Of a stretch of 64,000 bases of DNA, positions 53,747-62,435 are shown one piece after another. This DNA comes from Kuenenia sp039794105. GTDB lineage: Bacteria; Planctomycetota; Brocadiia; Brocadiales; Brocadiaceae. A model generated the notes under the pieces. The model searched no databases and was not told the origin of the DNA. It was given only the letters and a program-made list of their open reading frames with translations. The stretch is taken from the NCBI RefSeq assembly GCF_039794105.1, contig NZ_JBDIWA010000007.1, positions 1 to 64,000 on the forward strand, written 5' to 3'. Position numbers and translations under genes: made by a program. Within the stretch, counting starts at the first letter, position 1, and the number at the start of each line of letters is the position of its first letter.

Positions 53747-53772
53747 TTTTTACTCTGTCTTGAGAGTAAAAA
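53747..53772 (+). terminator. Weak hairpin after lipoprotein gene
   Basis: TTTTTACTCT and AGAGTAAAAA pair perfectly across a 6-base loop, 34 bp after the stop. The stem is AT-rich and lacks a following T-run, so terminator function is doubtful. Confidence 0.3.
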
Positions 53773-53963
53773 TTTACAGGCAAGCCGGCTTTCTCCTCCC
53801 AAAGAATCTTCGTCTCATGCATTAAAGGCAAAAACTCTCTGTGCAAAAAGAATGTCTGGAAGCGGCTGTTTTTTATCACAAGTAATGTTCTATTAACCGG
53901 ATAAACAAACGATAATCACAGATCAGTAAGTAAATTTGAGAAAATAGGATATTATAACAGATC

Positions 53964-53992
53964 GTAGAGACAGGTTTGAAACCTGTCTCTAC
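53964..53992. repeat. Perfect 14-bp-arm palindrome and related GACAGG units
   Basis: GTAGAGACAGGTTT and its complement around a single G. Diverged GACAGG/CCTGTC units continue to about 54055. These occupy the 697-bp gap 53714-54410, which also contains a degenerate family end TTTTTCAAAAAGCTAAAATG (about 54149) and part of a G/C-rich palindrome at 54298-54330. No gene is visible. Confidence 0.65.
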
Positions 53993-54297
53993 AATTAGGA
54001 GCGACCTGTCTCTTGTAAATCCATATAAACAGGTCTACCTGAATACGGACAGGCCGCTCCTACGGAGCTATTTACTCTATTGAATTTTATTGTGCTACAA
54101 ACAGACCGCCCCTAACGGGGCTACATGATATTTTTTCTATCCCGTGAATTTTTCAAAAAGCTAAAATGTTACGAAATTTTTTATTTGTTGTAAATGTTAC
54201 CCAGTCTTTAAAAAATGCATTTAATCCGAGAATATCAGGTTCTTTATTGTGGGTCTTAGCAAATAAAGGGATATTTGAAGCGATGGAGAAGTCCCTT

Positions 54298-54330
54298 CCA
54301 GCCCTGCACCCCCGCCAGCGGGGGACATGG
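54298..54330. repeat. G/C-rich interspersed palindrome, fragment
   Basis: CCAGCCCTGCACCCCCGCC is followed by AGCGGGGGACATGG, matching the inner part of the unit at 53019-53078 in reverse orientation. Confidence 0.5.
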
Positions 54331-54410
54331 CAGATGCAACACGCATAAGGATTTGCCGGTGATTGTTGATTCCTTAACTTAGCACGTATGCCCAAACCCA
54401 CCAGTTTGTA

Positions 54411-55961
54411 CTAACCCTTCCCAAACCATTTCTTTTTATGGGTGTATGCGGTAATTTTGTTGCGGCCTTTTTTCTTTGACTCGTATAGGGCCTTATCCGC
54501 AAAGTCGATAAAATCACCTTGTTTAAATTCATCCTTAGCAGGACTCATTGTCGCCACTCCAAAACTTGCTGTTACCTTGTATTCGTTAATACCATCAATA
54601 AAGATATGAGAGGCAATGACCTCGCGTAATTTTTCAGTAATCTCTGCGGCTTCTTTTTCTGCCGTTTCGACCAAAACAAGAATGAATTCTTCGCCGCCGT
54701 ACCGGGCAATAAGATCGTAATCACGGATGTTTTTTTTAACCAGTTTGCACAATTCTTTTAATATAAAATCGCCCGCCTGATGTCCATAGCTATCGTTAAA
54801 TTTTTTAAAGTGATCAACATCAAAGAGTACCAGGCTCACAGATGTTTCCTTGCGCAGTGACCTGCGGATTTCCGTTTCAAGAAAATTTTGAAAGTACCGA
54901 TGGTTGTACACATCAGTCAATCCATCTATATTGGCAAGTTTTTCAAGCCGTTTATTTTTTTCTTCCAGGTCTGTAGCCAGCTTTTGTAATTCCATCTTGG
55001 CGGCAATGAGTTCCTTGTTTATCTGTTCGTATGACAGATTGATGAGACTTAAAGCAATATTGGCTTCATGCAGAATTTCCTCAATGGGTTTGGGATTCTG
55101 TATCTGGAAATCGAAAAAACTGGCAACTTCCGCTATTTCCGTATGTACTTTCTTGAGTATCCTGTTAATAACCGTATTATCGAAGCCAAGCATTTTTCTT
55201 GATTTTTCGAGAAACTGCTGATGATAGTCCTGCGGCTTATTGGAAAACAGTATATTGGTAATCATCCCAGATAAGTAAACGACATTTGTAGCAGTTCTGA
55301 GTTTGCTACTGCCCTCTTTGTAACTCTCCGGGTTGTGATGAAATTGTATAGGGACGAGCAATTCCGTTGGGAATCCCCAATTTCGTGTGACTTCGTACCC
55401 GATAAGCGCATGGTCCGCACCGATAATTCTCCGTTCAATTTCTATGATATCTTTTTTGTCGTCGGCGAGCGCTATCAATGTTTGTTCGTATTGCTGGGGA
55501 AAGGCTCGTGCAAGAATTAATCCTCCGATATCCTGCAGGAGTGCGGCAATAAATATTTCTTCAGGGTCTGTTTTATCTATTTCTGCCATAATAAGTTTTG
55601 CTGCAACCGCAGCAGAGAGTGATTTTTGCCAATGGTTTTCGTAATCAAAGACTTCATTTTTGTAATTGGTCTTGATGGTAAGAAATGAAACAGAGAGGAC
55701 GAGGCTTCGTATCGCATTTTTTCCGATATTCGACACAGCCTGATGAACTGTGCTGATTTTACTGGAAAAACTGTAAAAGGCAGAATTGGCAATCTTTAAT
55801 ATTTTAGCCGAGATGGCGATATCTTTAGAAATCAAACGGGCTATTTCTGCCATACTTGTTTCCGGGTTCGAGGTAATCGAAATAAGTTTCGATGCAACGG
55901 TGGGCAACGTAGGTAAAGAGGGTGAATCCAGCACGGTTTTCAAAACTTCTGTATTTGTCAT
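54411..55961 (-). CDS. HDOD-GGDEF protein, probable diguanylate cyclase
   Basis: A 516-residue cytoplasmic signalling protein. The N-terminal HDOD domain (about 10-215: SLPTLPTVASKLISI, ISKDIAISAKILKIANSAFYSF, AALLQDIGGLILARAF) is joined by a coiled coil (about 310-350) to a C-terminal GGDEF domain with the active-site loop YGGEEFILVLVE and FDVDHFKKFNDSYGHQAGD upstream. It would make cyclic di-GMP. An RxxD inhibitory site is not seen at the usual position. ATG 55961 follows AAAGGA at 7 bases; the frame extends to 55988. Confidence 0.88.
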   Translation of the reverse strand: MTNTEVLKTVLDSPSLPTLPTVASKLISITSNPETSMAEIARLISKDIAISAKILKIANSAFYSFSSKISTVHQAVSNIGKNAIRSLVLSVSFLTIKTNYKNEVFDYENHWQKSLSAAVAAKLIMAEIDKTDPEEIFIAALLQDIGGLILARAFPQQYEQTLIALADDKKDIIEIERRIIGADHALIGYEVTRNWGFPTELLVPIQFHHNPESYKEGSSKLRTATNVVYLSGMITNILFSNKPQDYHQQFLEKSRKMLGFDNTVINRILKKVHTEIAEVASFFDFQIQNPKPIEEILHEANIALSLINLSYEQINKELIAAKMELQKLATDLEEKNKRLEKLANIDGLTDVYNHRYFQNFLETEIRRSLRKETSVSLVLFDVDHFKKFNDSYGHQAGDFILKELCKLVKKNIRDYDLIARYGGEEFILVLVETAEKEAAEITEKLREVIASHIFIDGINEYKVTASFGVATMSPAKDEFKQGDFIDFADKALYESKKKGRNKITAYTHKKKWFGKG

Positions 55962-56148
55962 GAGGTGTCCTTTATTAAAAAGGTGCAATTACCGTTAAAA
56001 AATGATTATTCTTTTGAAGCGTATTATAATGTAGAGAATACAAAAAATCCATAGCGCAGCCTTTGGGTGCGACAAAATTCGAAATACGAATGTCGAAATA
56101 CGAAACAAATTCGAATGACAAAAAACCAACGTGTTATGCTAAATATTG

Positions 56149-56176
56149 TTGACATTCATTTTGTGATAAATAGTAT
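56149..56176 (+). promoter_or_regulatory. Sigma-70-type promoter for cytochrome c peroxidase
   Basis: TTGACA (56149-56154), 16-base spacer, TAGTAT (56171-56176). Predicted start near 56183, about 94 bases before the ATG. The preceding bases 56070-56125 hold a CGAAATACGAA repeat. Confidence 0.5.
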
Positions 56177-56276
56177 TAAACGTGTGGGGAAATGTTGTGT
56201 GGCCTGTATATGTTCTTGCAAATGAATAGTACTTTTAAAAATCACTTTCGCATTACGATTTAATGAAGGAGGGCAT

Positions 56277-57329
56277 ATGAAAATTGTTACCTTTACCGCA
56301 ATGGGTTATCTATTGTCCTTTGTGGTTATCAGCGCCGCAATACAGCCATTTGCTTTTGCCGGTGGGTTGATTGATATGGCTTATGGAAGAGATATAAAAT
56401 CAGAGCGCTTAAAAGAGCCTATCAAGCCTATTCCCATTAATTATGACAACAACAGGGCAAAGACTGATTTGGGGAAAAGATTGTTTTTTGAACCGCGATT
56501 GTCCAAGTCCGGATGGATTACCTGCAATTCCTGCCACAACCTTTCAACAGGCGGTGCGGATAATCTCCCCACTTCTATCGGACACAAATGGATGTTAGGC
56601 CCTATAAACTCACCGACGGTACTGAACGCAAAATTTAATCTGGCGCAATTCTGGGACGGGCGTGCCAGGGATTTGAAGGAACAGGCAAAGGGCCCCATAG
56701 CAAATCCTATGGAAATGGCTTTCAGTCACGACCTTGCGGTAGAGGTATTGCAATCAATACCGGAATACGCGATGTGGTTTAAAGATGTTTACGGTGAGGA
56801 GGGCATTACCATTGATACGGTTGCTGATGCCATCGCTGCGTTTGAAGAAACGTTAACCACTCCCAATGCAAGGTTTGATTTGTGGCTAAGGGGGTATGAC
56901 AGGATTTCTAAAACTGAGGAAGAAGGATATGCCCTCTTTAAGGGAAAAGGCTGTATCGCTTGTCATAACGGATTTGGTGTTGGCGGAGGTTCCTTTCAAA
57001 AATTTGGTATTGCAAAGCCCTATGAAAAAGATACAGGGACGCTTGGGCGGTATAACGTTACAAAGGCCGTCGAAGATAAGTACGTATTCAAGGTTCCACT
57101 GCTAAGGAACATTGAACTCACTGCCCCCTATTTCCACGATGCCAGCACATGGAGCCTGGCAGAAGCGGTACAGGTAATGGCGGCATATCAGCTTGGAATA
57201 AAACTTAACGATGATGAGACAAACAAGATTGTAGCGTTTCTAAAAACCCTGACCGGAAACCAGCCTGAAATTATTTATCCCGTTTTGCCGCCTTCAAACG
57301 TGAACACACCGCAGCCGGACCGGAATTAA
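56277..57329 (+). CDS. Di-heme cytochrome c peroxidase (CcpA/MauG family)
   Basis: A 350-residue periplasmic enzyme that reduces hydrogen peroxide with electrons from cytochromes. Signal peptide ends about AFA. Two c-heme motifs, CNSCH (83-87) and CIACH (226-230), sit in the N- and C-terminal cytochrome domains. The region FWDGRARDLKEQAKGPIANPMEMAF (125-149) and the C-terminal APYFHDASTWSLAEAVQVMAAYQLG are typical of this family. ATG 56277 has GGAGG 5 bases upstream. Likely role: peroxide defence. Monocistronic. Confidence 0.92.
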   Translation: MKIVTFTAMGYLLSFVVISAAIQPFAFAGGLIDMAYGRDIKSERLKEPIKPIPINYDNNRAKTDLGKRLFFEPRLSKSGWITCNSCHNLSTGGADNLPTSIGHKWMLGPINSPTVLNAKFNLAQFWDGRARDLKEQAKGPIANPMEMAFSHDLAVEVLQSIPEYAMWFKDVYGEEGITIDTVADAIAAFEETLTTPNARFDLWLRGYDRISKTEEEGYALFKGKGCIACHNGFGVGGGSFQKFGIAKPYEKDTGTLGRYNVTKAVEDKYVFKVPLLRNIELTAPYFHDASTWSLAEAVQVMAAYQLGIKLNDDETNKIVAFLKTLTGNQPEIIYPVLPPSNVNTPQPDRN

Positions 57330-57446
57330 TTTTCAGCATTGATTGTTGTGGGGGTTTTCCTTTTTCGTAGGTAGGAACTGTTTTCTTAGTGGAGGAAAGG
57401 ATTTTTTTGATATGAAATTATTTTGCACTGCAATATGTTGTCATAA

Positions 57447-58214
57447 TTATATTTCAAACCTGTCAAAATCTTCTGCAATAACTATCTCCCCATCATAAAT
57501 AGTTTTGAGTTCGGCAAGCAGGGGTGCGTTATTTTTTATAGCTTCACTGCAAACGGGATACAAATGTGTGAGTATCAGCTTTTTGCATTGCGCCTTTTGA
57601 GCGATTTGAGCGCACAGGAGTGGTGTAAGATGTCCTTCTATTTTATTGTCATCGGGAAAAGAACATTCGAGAACTAACAGATCGGTATTTTTTGCCAGAA
57701 GAATTATGCCGTCGCAGTAATCAGTATCTCCGGAATAAGCAATTGTCCTGCCTGCAGAAGACTCTATCCTGTAGCCTATGCTTTGGGATGAGTGCTGCAC
57801 GGGTTCTGCGGTAATTTTCCATCCGTCATAAGTGAGTTCGCCACTCTCTATTTCCTTCAGATGTAGGTCAAAGGTCTTTGGCGTAATCGTGTTGCCGTAA
57901 ACAGAAACTAATCCCTGATGGAACTTGTGCAAACCACAGGGGCCTGTAATGTAAAGAGGTTTTGTCCTCACCGGAGAATCATATTTCATGGCGAAAAGGA
58001 AGGAGACGAGATCCAGGGAGTGGTCAGGATGGAAGTGCGAATAGTAGATATAATCAACATCCGCATAGGTAACGCCGGCAAGAAGCAACTGGCGTAATGA
58101 ACCGGGGCCTGTGTCAAATACAAGGTGTTTGTCCTTGACTTTTATCAAAGTACACGGATATGCCCTTGATTTTGAAGGCGCTCCTGTACCAGAACCGATG
58201 ATGGTCAATTCCAT
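57447..58214 (-). CDS. Metallo-beta-lactamase-fold hydrolase, ribonuclease Z-like
   Basis: A 255-residue MBL-fold protein: GSGTGAPSKSRAYPC at the N-terminus, the metal ligands HFHPDH (His60, His62, Asp64, His65), later His in VQHSSQSIGYR, Asp in YSGDTDYCDG and LTHLYPV (His). The opening GSGTGAP and the overall size recall RNase Z/elaC-like and arylsulfatase-like enzymes. The exosite arm of tRNase Z is not evident, so tRNA 3' processing is uncertain. Starts at ATG 58214; no neighbour on the same strand within 150 bp. Confidence 0.75.
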   Translation of the reverse strand: MELTIIGSGTGAPSKSRAYPCTLIKVKDKHLVFDTGPGSLRQLLLAGVTYADVDYIYYSHFHPDHSLDLVSFLFAMKYDSPVRTKPLYITGPCGLHKFHQGLVSVYGNTITPKTFDLHLKEIESGELTYDGWKITAEPVQHSSQSIGYRIESSAGRTIAYSGDTDYCDGIILLAKNTDLLVLECSFPDDNKIEGHLTPLLCAQIAQKAQCKKLILTHLYPVCSEAIKNNAPLLAELKTIYDGEIVIAEDFDRFEI

Positions 58215-58275
58215 TTTTAAAAATTATCGCTGTACATCAGCCAAAAAGAGTTTTACCACGAAGAAAAATCGAAAG

Positions 58276-58322
58276 TCCGCAGTCCACAATCGGCAAATTG
58301 CAAATTGCCGATTGCGGATTGT
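58276..58322. repeat. ATTGCCG short-unit repeat
   Basis: CCGCAGTCCACAATCGGC is followed by CAAATTG twice and then GCCGATTGCGGATTG. Same family as 5286-5333. Confidence 0.55.
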
Positions 58323-58385
58323 TTTTGACTTTTAAATCTATGCCCCCAGTCCCTTTTTGGATGGGGTTTGGAGGTGGGCGGATTA

Positions 58386-60311
58386 CTATATCTTTAACCC
58401 TATTTCCACCCCTTCGGCAATTGCCTCAAGCGCTGTTCTGCCCTCTTTTGCATCGCCAATGGTATATACTTCAGGAGCGAAGGATTGAAGCATTGGTTCA
58501 AGCTCTGTGTTGTGCTGGTGCAGTGTGGGAATGACTATCGTGTCAAACCCCTCTAGTTTTTCGTCCGGCTGCCTCCTGCGGCTTATGATAATGTAATCGC
58601 TCCCTATTTCGGTTACTTTCGCGTTTACAATAAGCGTGGCGCCTTGTTTTCTCAGGCGTTCGCATACATGAAACCTGGGGTGTGCAACCAGTCCAAGCCC
58701 CAGGACTCGCCTCATCTCAATAACGAAAACCTTTTTTCCCCGCGAAGATAGAAAATCAGCTAATTCGCATCCTTCTGCTGCTCCTCCGATAATCGCCACG
58801 TTATTGCCAATAGTGTCAAGTGAGGAAAACGCCTGCTTGACGGTTAATGCGCCGCTTTCCCGCATACCATTTATTTCGACAGGGACGTCTTTGGCTCCCT
58901 GCGCAAGGACAACGACGTCAGCCCCAAATTGTTTAATGTTATCCTCGTTTGCTTCTTTGTTTAGCTCTACCGGGATATGCTTCTTTTCTATTTGTTTTGT
59001 TATATAACGGAGGTACTTCTTTACAGGTTCCTTTTTCGGAGGCATGGAGGCATAGCGCAAATTACCGCCGAGTTCTCCGCTTTTTTCCCACAACGAGACG
59101 TCGTGCCCTCTGCCCGCCAGCGTTATGGCCGCAGACATACCCGCAGGGCCGCCACCGACAATCAGCACCTTTTTGGGTTTTGCGGTTTGTTGCAGGTGAA
59201 TGCGTTCGTCTTTTCCAATATAGGGATTTACCGTACAAATGAGTTTTTTATCCGAGATGCTTTCTATACATCTGTTGCAGCTGAAGCATACCTGTATATC
59301 ATCAAGGCTTCCTTCTTTTACCTTATTTGGCCAATAGGGGTCGGCGATAAGCGAACGTCCCAGAACAATAAGATCCGCCTTGTTTTCTTTCAGCGCTTCT
59401 TCAGCCATTGCGGGATCCTGAATCCTTCCCACGGCTAACACGGGTATGTTTACAATTGCCTTAATCCCTTCCGCGAGGTGAATGAAACATCCTTCATCCA
59501 GATAATAGCAGGGTATGTTTAAAAAGGCCGATGCATAATTACACGCTGATACATGAATGGCGCTCGCCCCCGCCCTTTCCAGTATCTTTGCAATTTCTTT
59601 GCTCTCTTCCAGCTTCAGTCCTGTTTCGGTATACTCATCTGCGCTGATCCGGCAAATAACGGGGTAATCCGCCGGAACCTTTTTTCTTATCCCTTCAACA
59701 ATTTCTCTTCCGAATCGTGCCCTTCGCGTGGCGTCGCCTCCATAATCGTCCGTTCGTGTATTGGATTCAGCCGAGAAAAACTGATTCACAAGATACCCGT
59801 GCGCCATGTGAATTTCTATGCCGTCAAAACCGGCTTTTAACGCCCGTTCCGCACCGCAGGCAAAAGCATTGATAATCGCTTTGATTTCGTCGATGGTCAA
59901 TTCCTTCGGCATTTCCTTTGTTAAAGGGCTGGGTATAGCCGAAGGGGCAACGGTTCCCGTTCCGGTAAAATACGGCAGCGCTTCTCTGCCTGCATGGCTT
60001 AACTGAAGTACGATTTTCCCTTCAACTGCGTGGACGGCATCAACAAGGTTTTTCAATTCAGGGATGAACGTATCATTATGAATGCACATCATGCCGTCAT
60101 TTACCCTGCCCACAGGGTCAACGGCAGAGTTTTCAACCGTAATATATCCTGCGCCGCCAAGGGCGCGTTCTCTGTAATAATTGATGAGTTCTTTAGTGAC
60201 AAAACCTTCCGCATTGCAGAGATGCGTCTCCATAGGAGACATCACAATACGATTCCTGGTATTCAGGGAACCTATGCGGAAGGGACTGAAAAGATTGGGA
60301 AATGCTGTCAT
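58386..60311 (-). CDS. Old-yellow-enzyme/iron-sulfur FAD reductase (2,4-dienoyl-CoA reductase type)
   Basis: A 641-residue protein fusing three parts: an FMN-binding OYE barrel (about 1-340; LSHAGREA, HMAHGYLVNQFFSAESNTR), a 4Fe-4S binding loop with Cys348, Cys351, Cys354 and Cys365 (numbered from the upstream TTG 60329; subtract 6 for this start), and a C-terminal FAD/NADH domain with GGGPAGMSAA and GDAKEGRTALEAI. The cysteine spacing C-x2-C-x2-C resembles trimethylamine-dehydrogenase relatives. Substrate unknown (enoate, dienoyl-CoA or amine type). ATG 60311 has GGAGA 12 bases upstream. Monocistronic. Confidence 0.85.
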   Translation of the reverse strand: MTAFPNLFSPFRIGSLNTRNRIVMSPMETHLCNAEGFVTKELINYYRERALGGAGYITVENSAVDPVGRVNDGMMCIHNDTFIPELKNLVDAVHAVEGKIVLQLSHAGREALPYFTGTGTVAPSAIPSPLTKEMPKELTIDEIKAIINAFACGAERALKAGFDGIEIHMAHGYLVNQFFSAESNTRTDDYGGDATRRARFGREIVEGIRKKVPADYPVICRISADEYTETGLKLEESKEIAKILERAGASAIHVSACNYASAFLNIPCYYLDEGCFIHLAEGIKAIVNIPVLAVGRIQDPAMAEEALKENKADLIVLGRSLIADPYWPNKVKEGSLDDIQVCFSCNRCIESISDKKLICTVNPYIGKDERIHLQQTAKPKKVLIVGGGPAGMSAAITLAGRGHDVSLWEKSGELGGNLRYASMPPKKEPVKKYLRYITKQIEKKHIPVELNKEANEDNIKQFGADVVVLAQGAKDVPVEINGMRESGALTVKQAFSSLDTIGNNVAIIGGAAEGCELADFLSSRGKKVFVIEMRRVLGLGLVAHPRFHVCERLRKQGATLIVNAKVTEIGSDYIIISRRRQPDEKLEGFDTIVIPTLHQHNTELEPMLQSFAPEVYTIGDAKEGRTALEAIAEGVEIGLKI

Positions 60312-60329
60312 CTGTAATACGGTCTCCAA

Positions 60330-60674
60330 AAATAGGTGAGAGAAAAACTGTGATATACGTGCCTTAGTACCTTATCAGTAATTTATTTGAGTTTTGGCAA
60401 AATATTTAATTGTAAAATCCGAAATGCTAAATACGAAATACGAAACAAATCCTAATTACAAAGCATAAAATTCAAAACATCCCTGTCTGCGTGTGATCAC
60501 GCACAGGCAGGCAACAATACGAAGCACGAAATACGAAAGATGCGCTTGTTTAGAAAATTAAATCATTTTGTCATTAGAATTTGTTTCGTATTTCGTGCTT
60601 CGTGTTTGTTTGGTTCTGGCTATGCCAGCTTGGAGGTGGTTAAACCATTACAACATTTCTTGTGTATCAGTAAC
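60330..60674. repeat. CGAAATACGAA inverted repeat in a 345-bp gap
   Basis: ACGAAGCACGAAATACGAAA (60519-60538) pairs perfectly with 60584-60603. A further imperfect palindrome (CTGTCTGCGTGTGATCACGC) lies at 60483-60510. A shorter relative with CGAAATACGAA occurs at about 56083-56110. No gene is seen. Confidence 0.65.
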
Positions 60675-61799
60675 TCAAACTCCCTCCAGTACTGCATCCC
60701 GGGGTTTTCCTGTCACGGGATTGTAGAGGGTGTCCCTTTCAACGGGTTCACGCCCTGCCTCCCTGATCAGTCGAATAATTTCAGTTACGGAAAGCGCTTC
60801 AGGTGTATTTGCTCCCGCGGCATGGGTGATCTTTTCCTCCTGCACAGTGCCGTCAATATCGTCCACCCCGAAACTGAGGGAAATCTGGGAAAGTTTTATG
60901 CCCAGCATGATCCAGAACGCCTTGAGGTGGTCAAAATTATCAAGCATCAGACGGCTGATAGCGATCACCTTAAGATCAAGCATAGCGGTAGTGTTTGCAT
61001 AAAAAGACAATTCAGTGTTTTGGGGGTGGAATGCGAGCGGGATAAAAGACATAAACCCGCCTGTTTCATCCTGCAATTCCCTAAGTTTTATGAGATGATT
61101 GACTCTGTCTTCCGGTGTTTCCACATGACCATACAGCATAGTGGCATTGCTCCTGAGGCCTAGATTGTGGGCTTTCCTCATTACCTGAAGCCATCTTTCC
61201 CCGCTGATCTTTTCCGGGCAGAGTTTTTCCCGAACCTGTGGAGAGAACACCTCTGCGCCTCCTCCGGGAAGAGAACCCAGCCCAGCCTCTTTCAGTTTTT
61301 CCAAGGTATCCGTTACGGAAAGCCCTGCAATTTGGGACAGGTGTTCAATCTCTACGGCAGTAAATGCCTGTATGTGAATATCGGGATGTTTTTCGTGAAT
61401 TGCATTCAGCATTTCGACATAAAAATCAAAGGGAAGTTCAGGGTGCAAACCGCCCACTATGTGGAATTCCGTTGCTCCCTCCAGCGAAGCAGCGGCGGCT
61501 TTGTCCATGATTTCCACCATGTCCATGGCGTATCCGTTGGGGTCTTCCTGTTTTTTGCTAAACGCACAAAACTTGCACTGATTCTTGCAAATGTTGGAAT
61601 AATTGATATGGCGGTTAATGATATAGTATGCCGTGTTGCCGTTCTTCCGCTCCCGGATGCTGTTGGCAACAAGGCCTATATGAAGGAGATCATTCGATTT
61701 GAAAAGCCGTACGCCGTCTTCAAATCCTAAACGTTCCTGCTGTTCCGCCTTTTGAAGAATGTCATAAATAGAAGATTGTTTTAAAAGCCGTTCCATCAT
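60675..61799 (-). CDS. mqnE: Aminofutalosine synthase MqnE
   Basis: Radical SAM enzyme of the futalosine menaquinone pathway; it condenses the MqnA product with the S-adenosyl radical to form aminofutalosine. The 374-residue protein has CKNQCKFCAF (radical SAM CX3CX2C, about Cys70, Cys74, Cys77), FHIVGGLHPELPFDFYVEML, GLGSLPGGGAEVF and ATMLYGHVETPEDRVNHL, all diagnostic for MqnE over MqnC/CofH. Presence implies menaquinone made by the futalosine route. Other mqn genes are outside the window. Monocistronic. Confidence 0.93.
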   Translation of the reverse strand: MMERLLKQSSIYDILQKAEQQERLGFEDGVRLFKSNDLLHIGLVANSIRERKNGNTAYYIINRHINYSNICKNQCKFCAFSKKQEDPNGYAMDMVEIMDKAAAASLEGATEFHIVGGLHPELPFDFYVEMLNAIHEKHPDIHIQAFTAVEIEHLSQIAGLSVTDTLEKLKEAGLGSLPGGGAEVFSPQVREKLCPEKISGERWLQVMRKAHNLGLRSNATMLYGHVETPEDRVNHLIKLRELQDETGGFMSFIPLAFHPQNTELSFYANTTAMLDLKVIAISRLMLDNFDHLKAFWIMLGIKLSQISLSFGVDDIDGTVQEEKITHAAGANTPEALSVTEIIRLIREAGREPVERDTLYNPVTGKPRDAVLEGV

Positions 61800-61972
61800 T
61801 GAAAAAATATCAGAAATGTACTTTTAAATCAAGGACTATAGTAATGCTCTGCAAAAACCTTTTTTTGTAAGTTTTTGTAGATTGAAGATTGTTGCCTGAA
61901 TCTTTCTCCAAATAGACCGCTTCCGTGTGTGCGGTGAATTTTTATCAAATCGGCATCAGTGATTGCGGATTG

Positions 61973-62023
61973 CGGCGGGTTCAAGTTTGCAAACCTGAAC
62001 CCGCGAATGTAGTTTCCAGCGCC
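61973..62023. repeat. R2-type palindrome end, third occurrence
   Basis: GGGTTCAAGTTTGCAAACC-TGAACCC followed by GCGAATGTAGTTTCCAGCGCC, the same right flank as element R2 copy 2. No core of R2 is present here. It lies in the 61800-62138 gap. Confidence 0.65.
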
Positions 62024-62027
62024 AGTA

Positions 62028-62075
62028 TGTTCCCAAAAGTAGCGGCAAGGCATGCCTTGCCGCTACTTTTGGGAA
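62028..62075. repeat. 48-bp perfect palindrome
   Basis: Arms of 24 bases with no loop, beginning GTTCCCAAAAGTAGCGGC and centred on GGCATGCC. It is immediately followed by another inverted repeat (62085-62190). It could extrude as a cruciform; no encoding function is visible. Confidence 0.85.
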
Positions 62076-62084
62076 CAAGAACGA

Positions 62085-62190
62085 AAAATTCATGTAGTGC
62101 GACTAGGTTCGTCGTACTATTTGAGTAGACCTTATTCCTTATCGCACTGCTTTTTTTGGTGCGACGAACCTCGTCGCACTACATGAATTT
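62085..62190. repeat. Inverted repeat with about 30-bp arms
   Basis: The left arm (62085-62114) starts AAATTCATGTAGTGCGAC; the right arm (62161-62190) is its complement with about 28 of 30 matches, separated by 46 bp. On the minus strand the right arm encodes the last residues (NSCSATRFVA) of the ORF at 62139-62435. Confidence 0.75.
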
Positions 62191-62435
62191 AGGGTAAAGT
62201 CTCGCCTTTCCCTTAAGTCTGTATGAAAACCTTTTAACATTTTTTCCAAAGGCTCACGGATTTTATCTTTTGGAGAGTAGGCTAAAAATTCAAAAATTGC
62301 TGTTATCCATTGACGAGTGATATTGTTTGAGGGCGTATTATACAATTCGTTAATAAGGTACGGAAGTATTTGCAATTTCATATCATCACGTACAAAAAGT
62401 CTTAAAACTTCCTTCTGACTTTTTTGTTTATACAC
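62139..62435 (-). CDS. Hypothetical ORF with repeat-derived C-terminus
   Basis: A 98-codon frame. The first 34 bp overlap the end of hsdS; residues 19-80 (KLQILPYLINELYNTPSNNITRQWITAIFEFLAYSPKDK) look like a helical protein, but the final 18 or so residues are read through the 62161-62190 repeat. GTG start at 62435 has a GGGGAG too near for good initiation; an internal ATG at 62381 is an alternative. Family not recognised; it may be the remnant of a gene cut by the repeat. Confidence 0.35.
   Translation of the reverse strand: MYKQKSQKEVLRLFVRDDMKLQILPYLINELYNTPSNNITRQWITAIFEFLAYSPKDKIREPLEKMLKGFHTDLRERRDFTLNSCSATRFVAPKKAVR

Noticed and set aside
58386..60311. Odd cysteine spacing in the OYE-type reductase
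   Set aside because: C-x2-C-x2-C with a fourth Cys further on is within what is seen in trimethylamine-dehydrogenase relatives.
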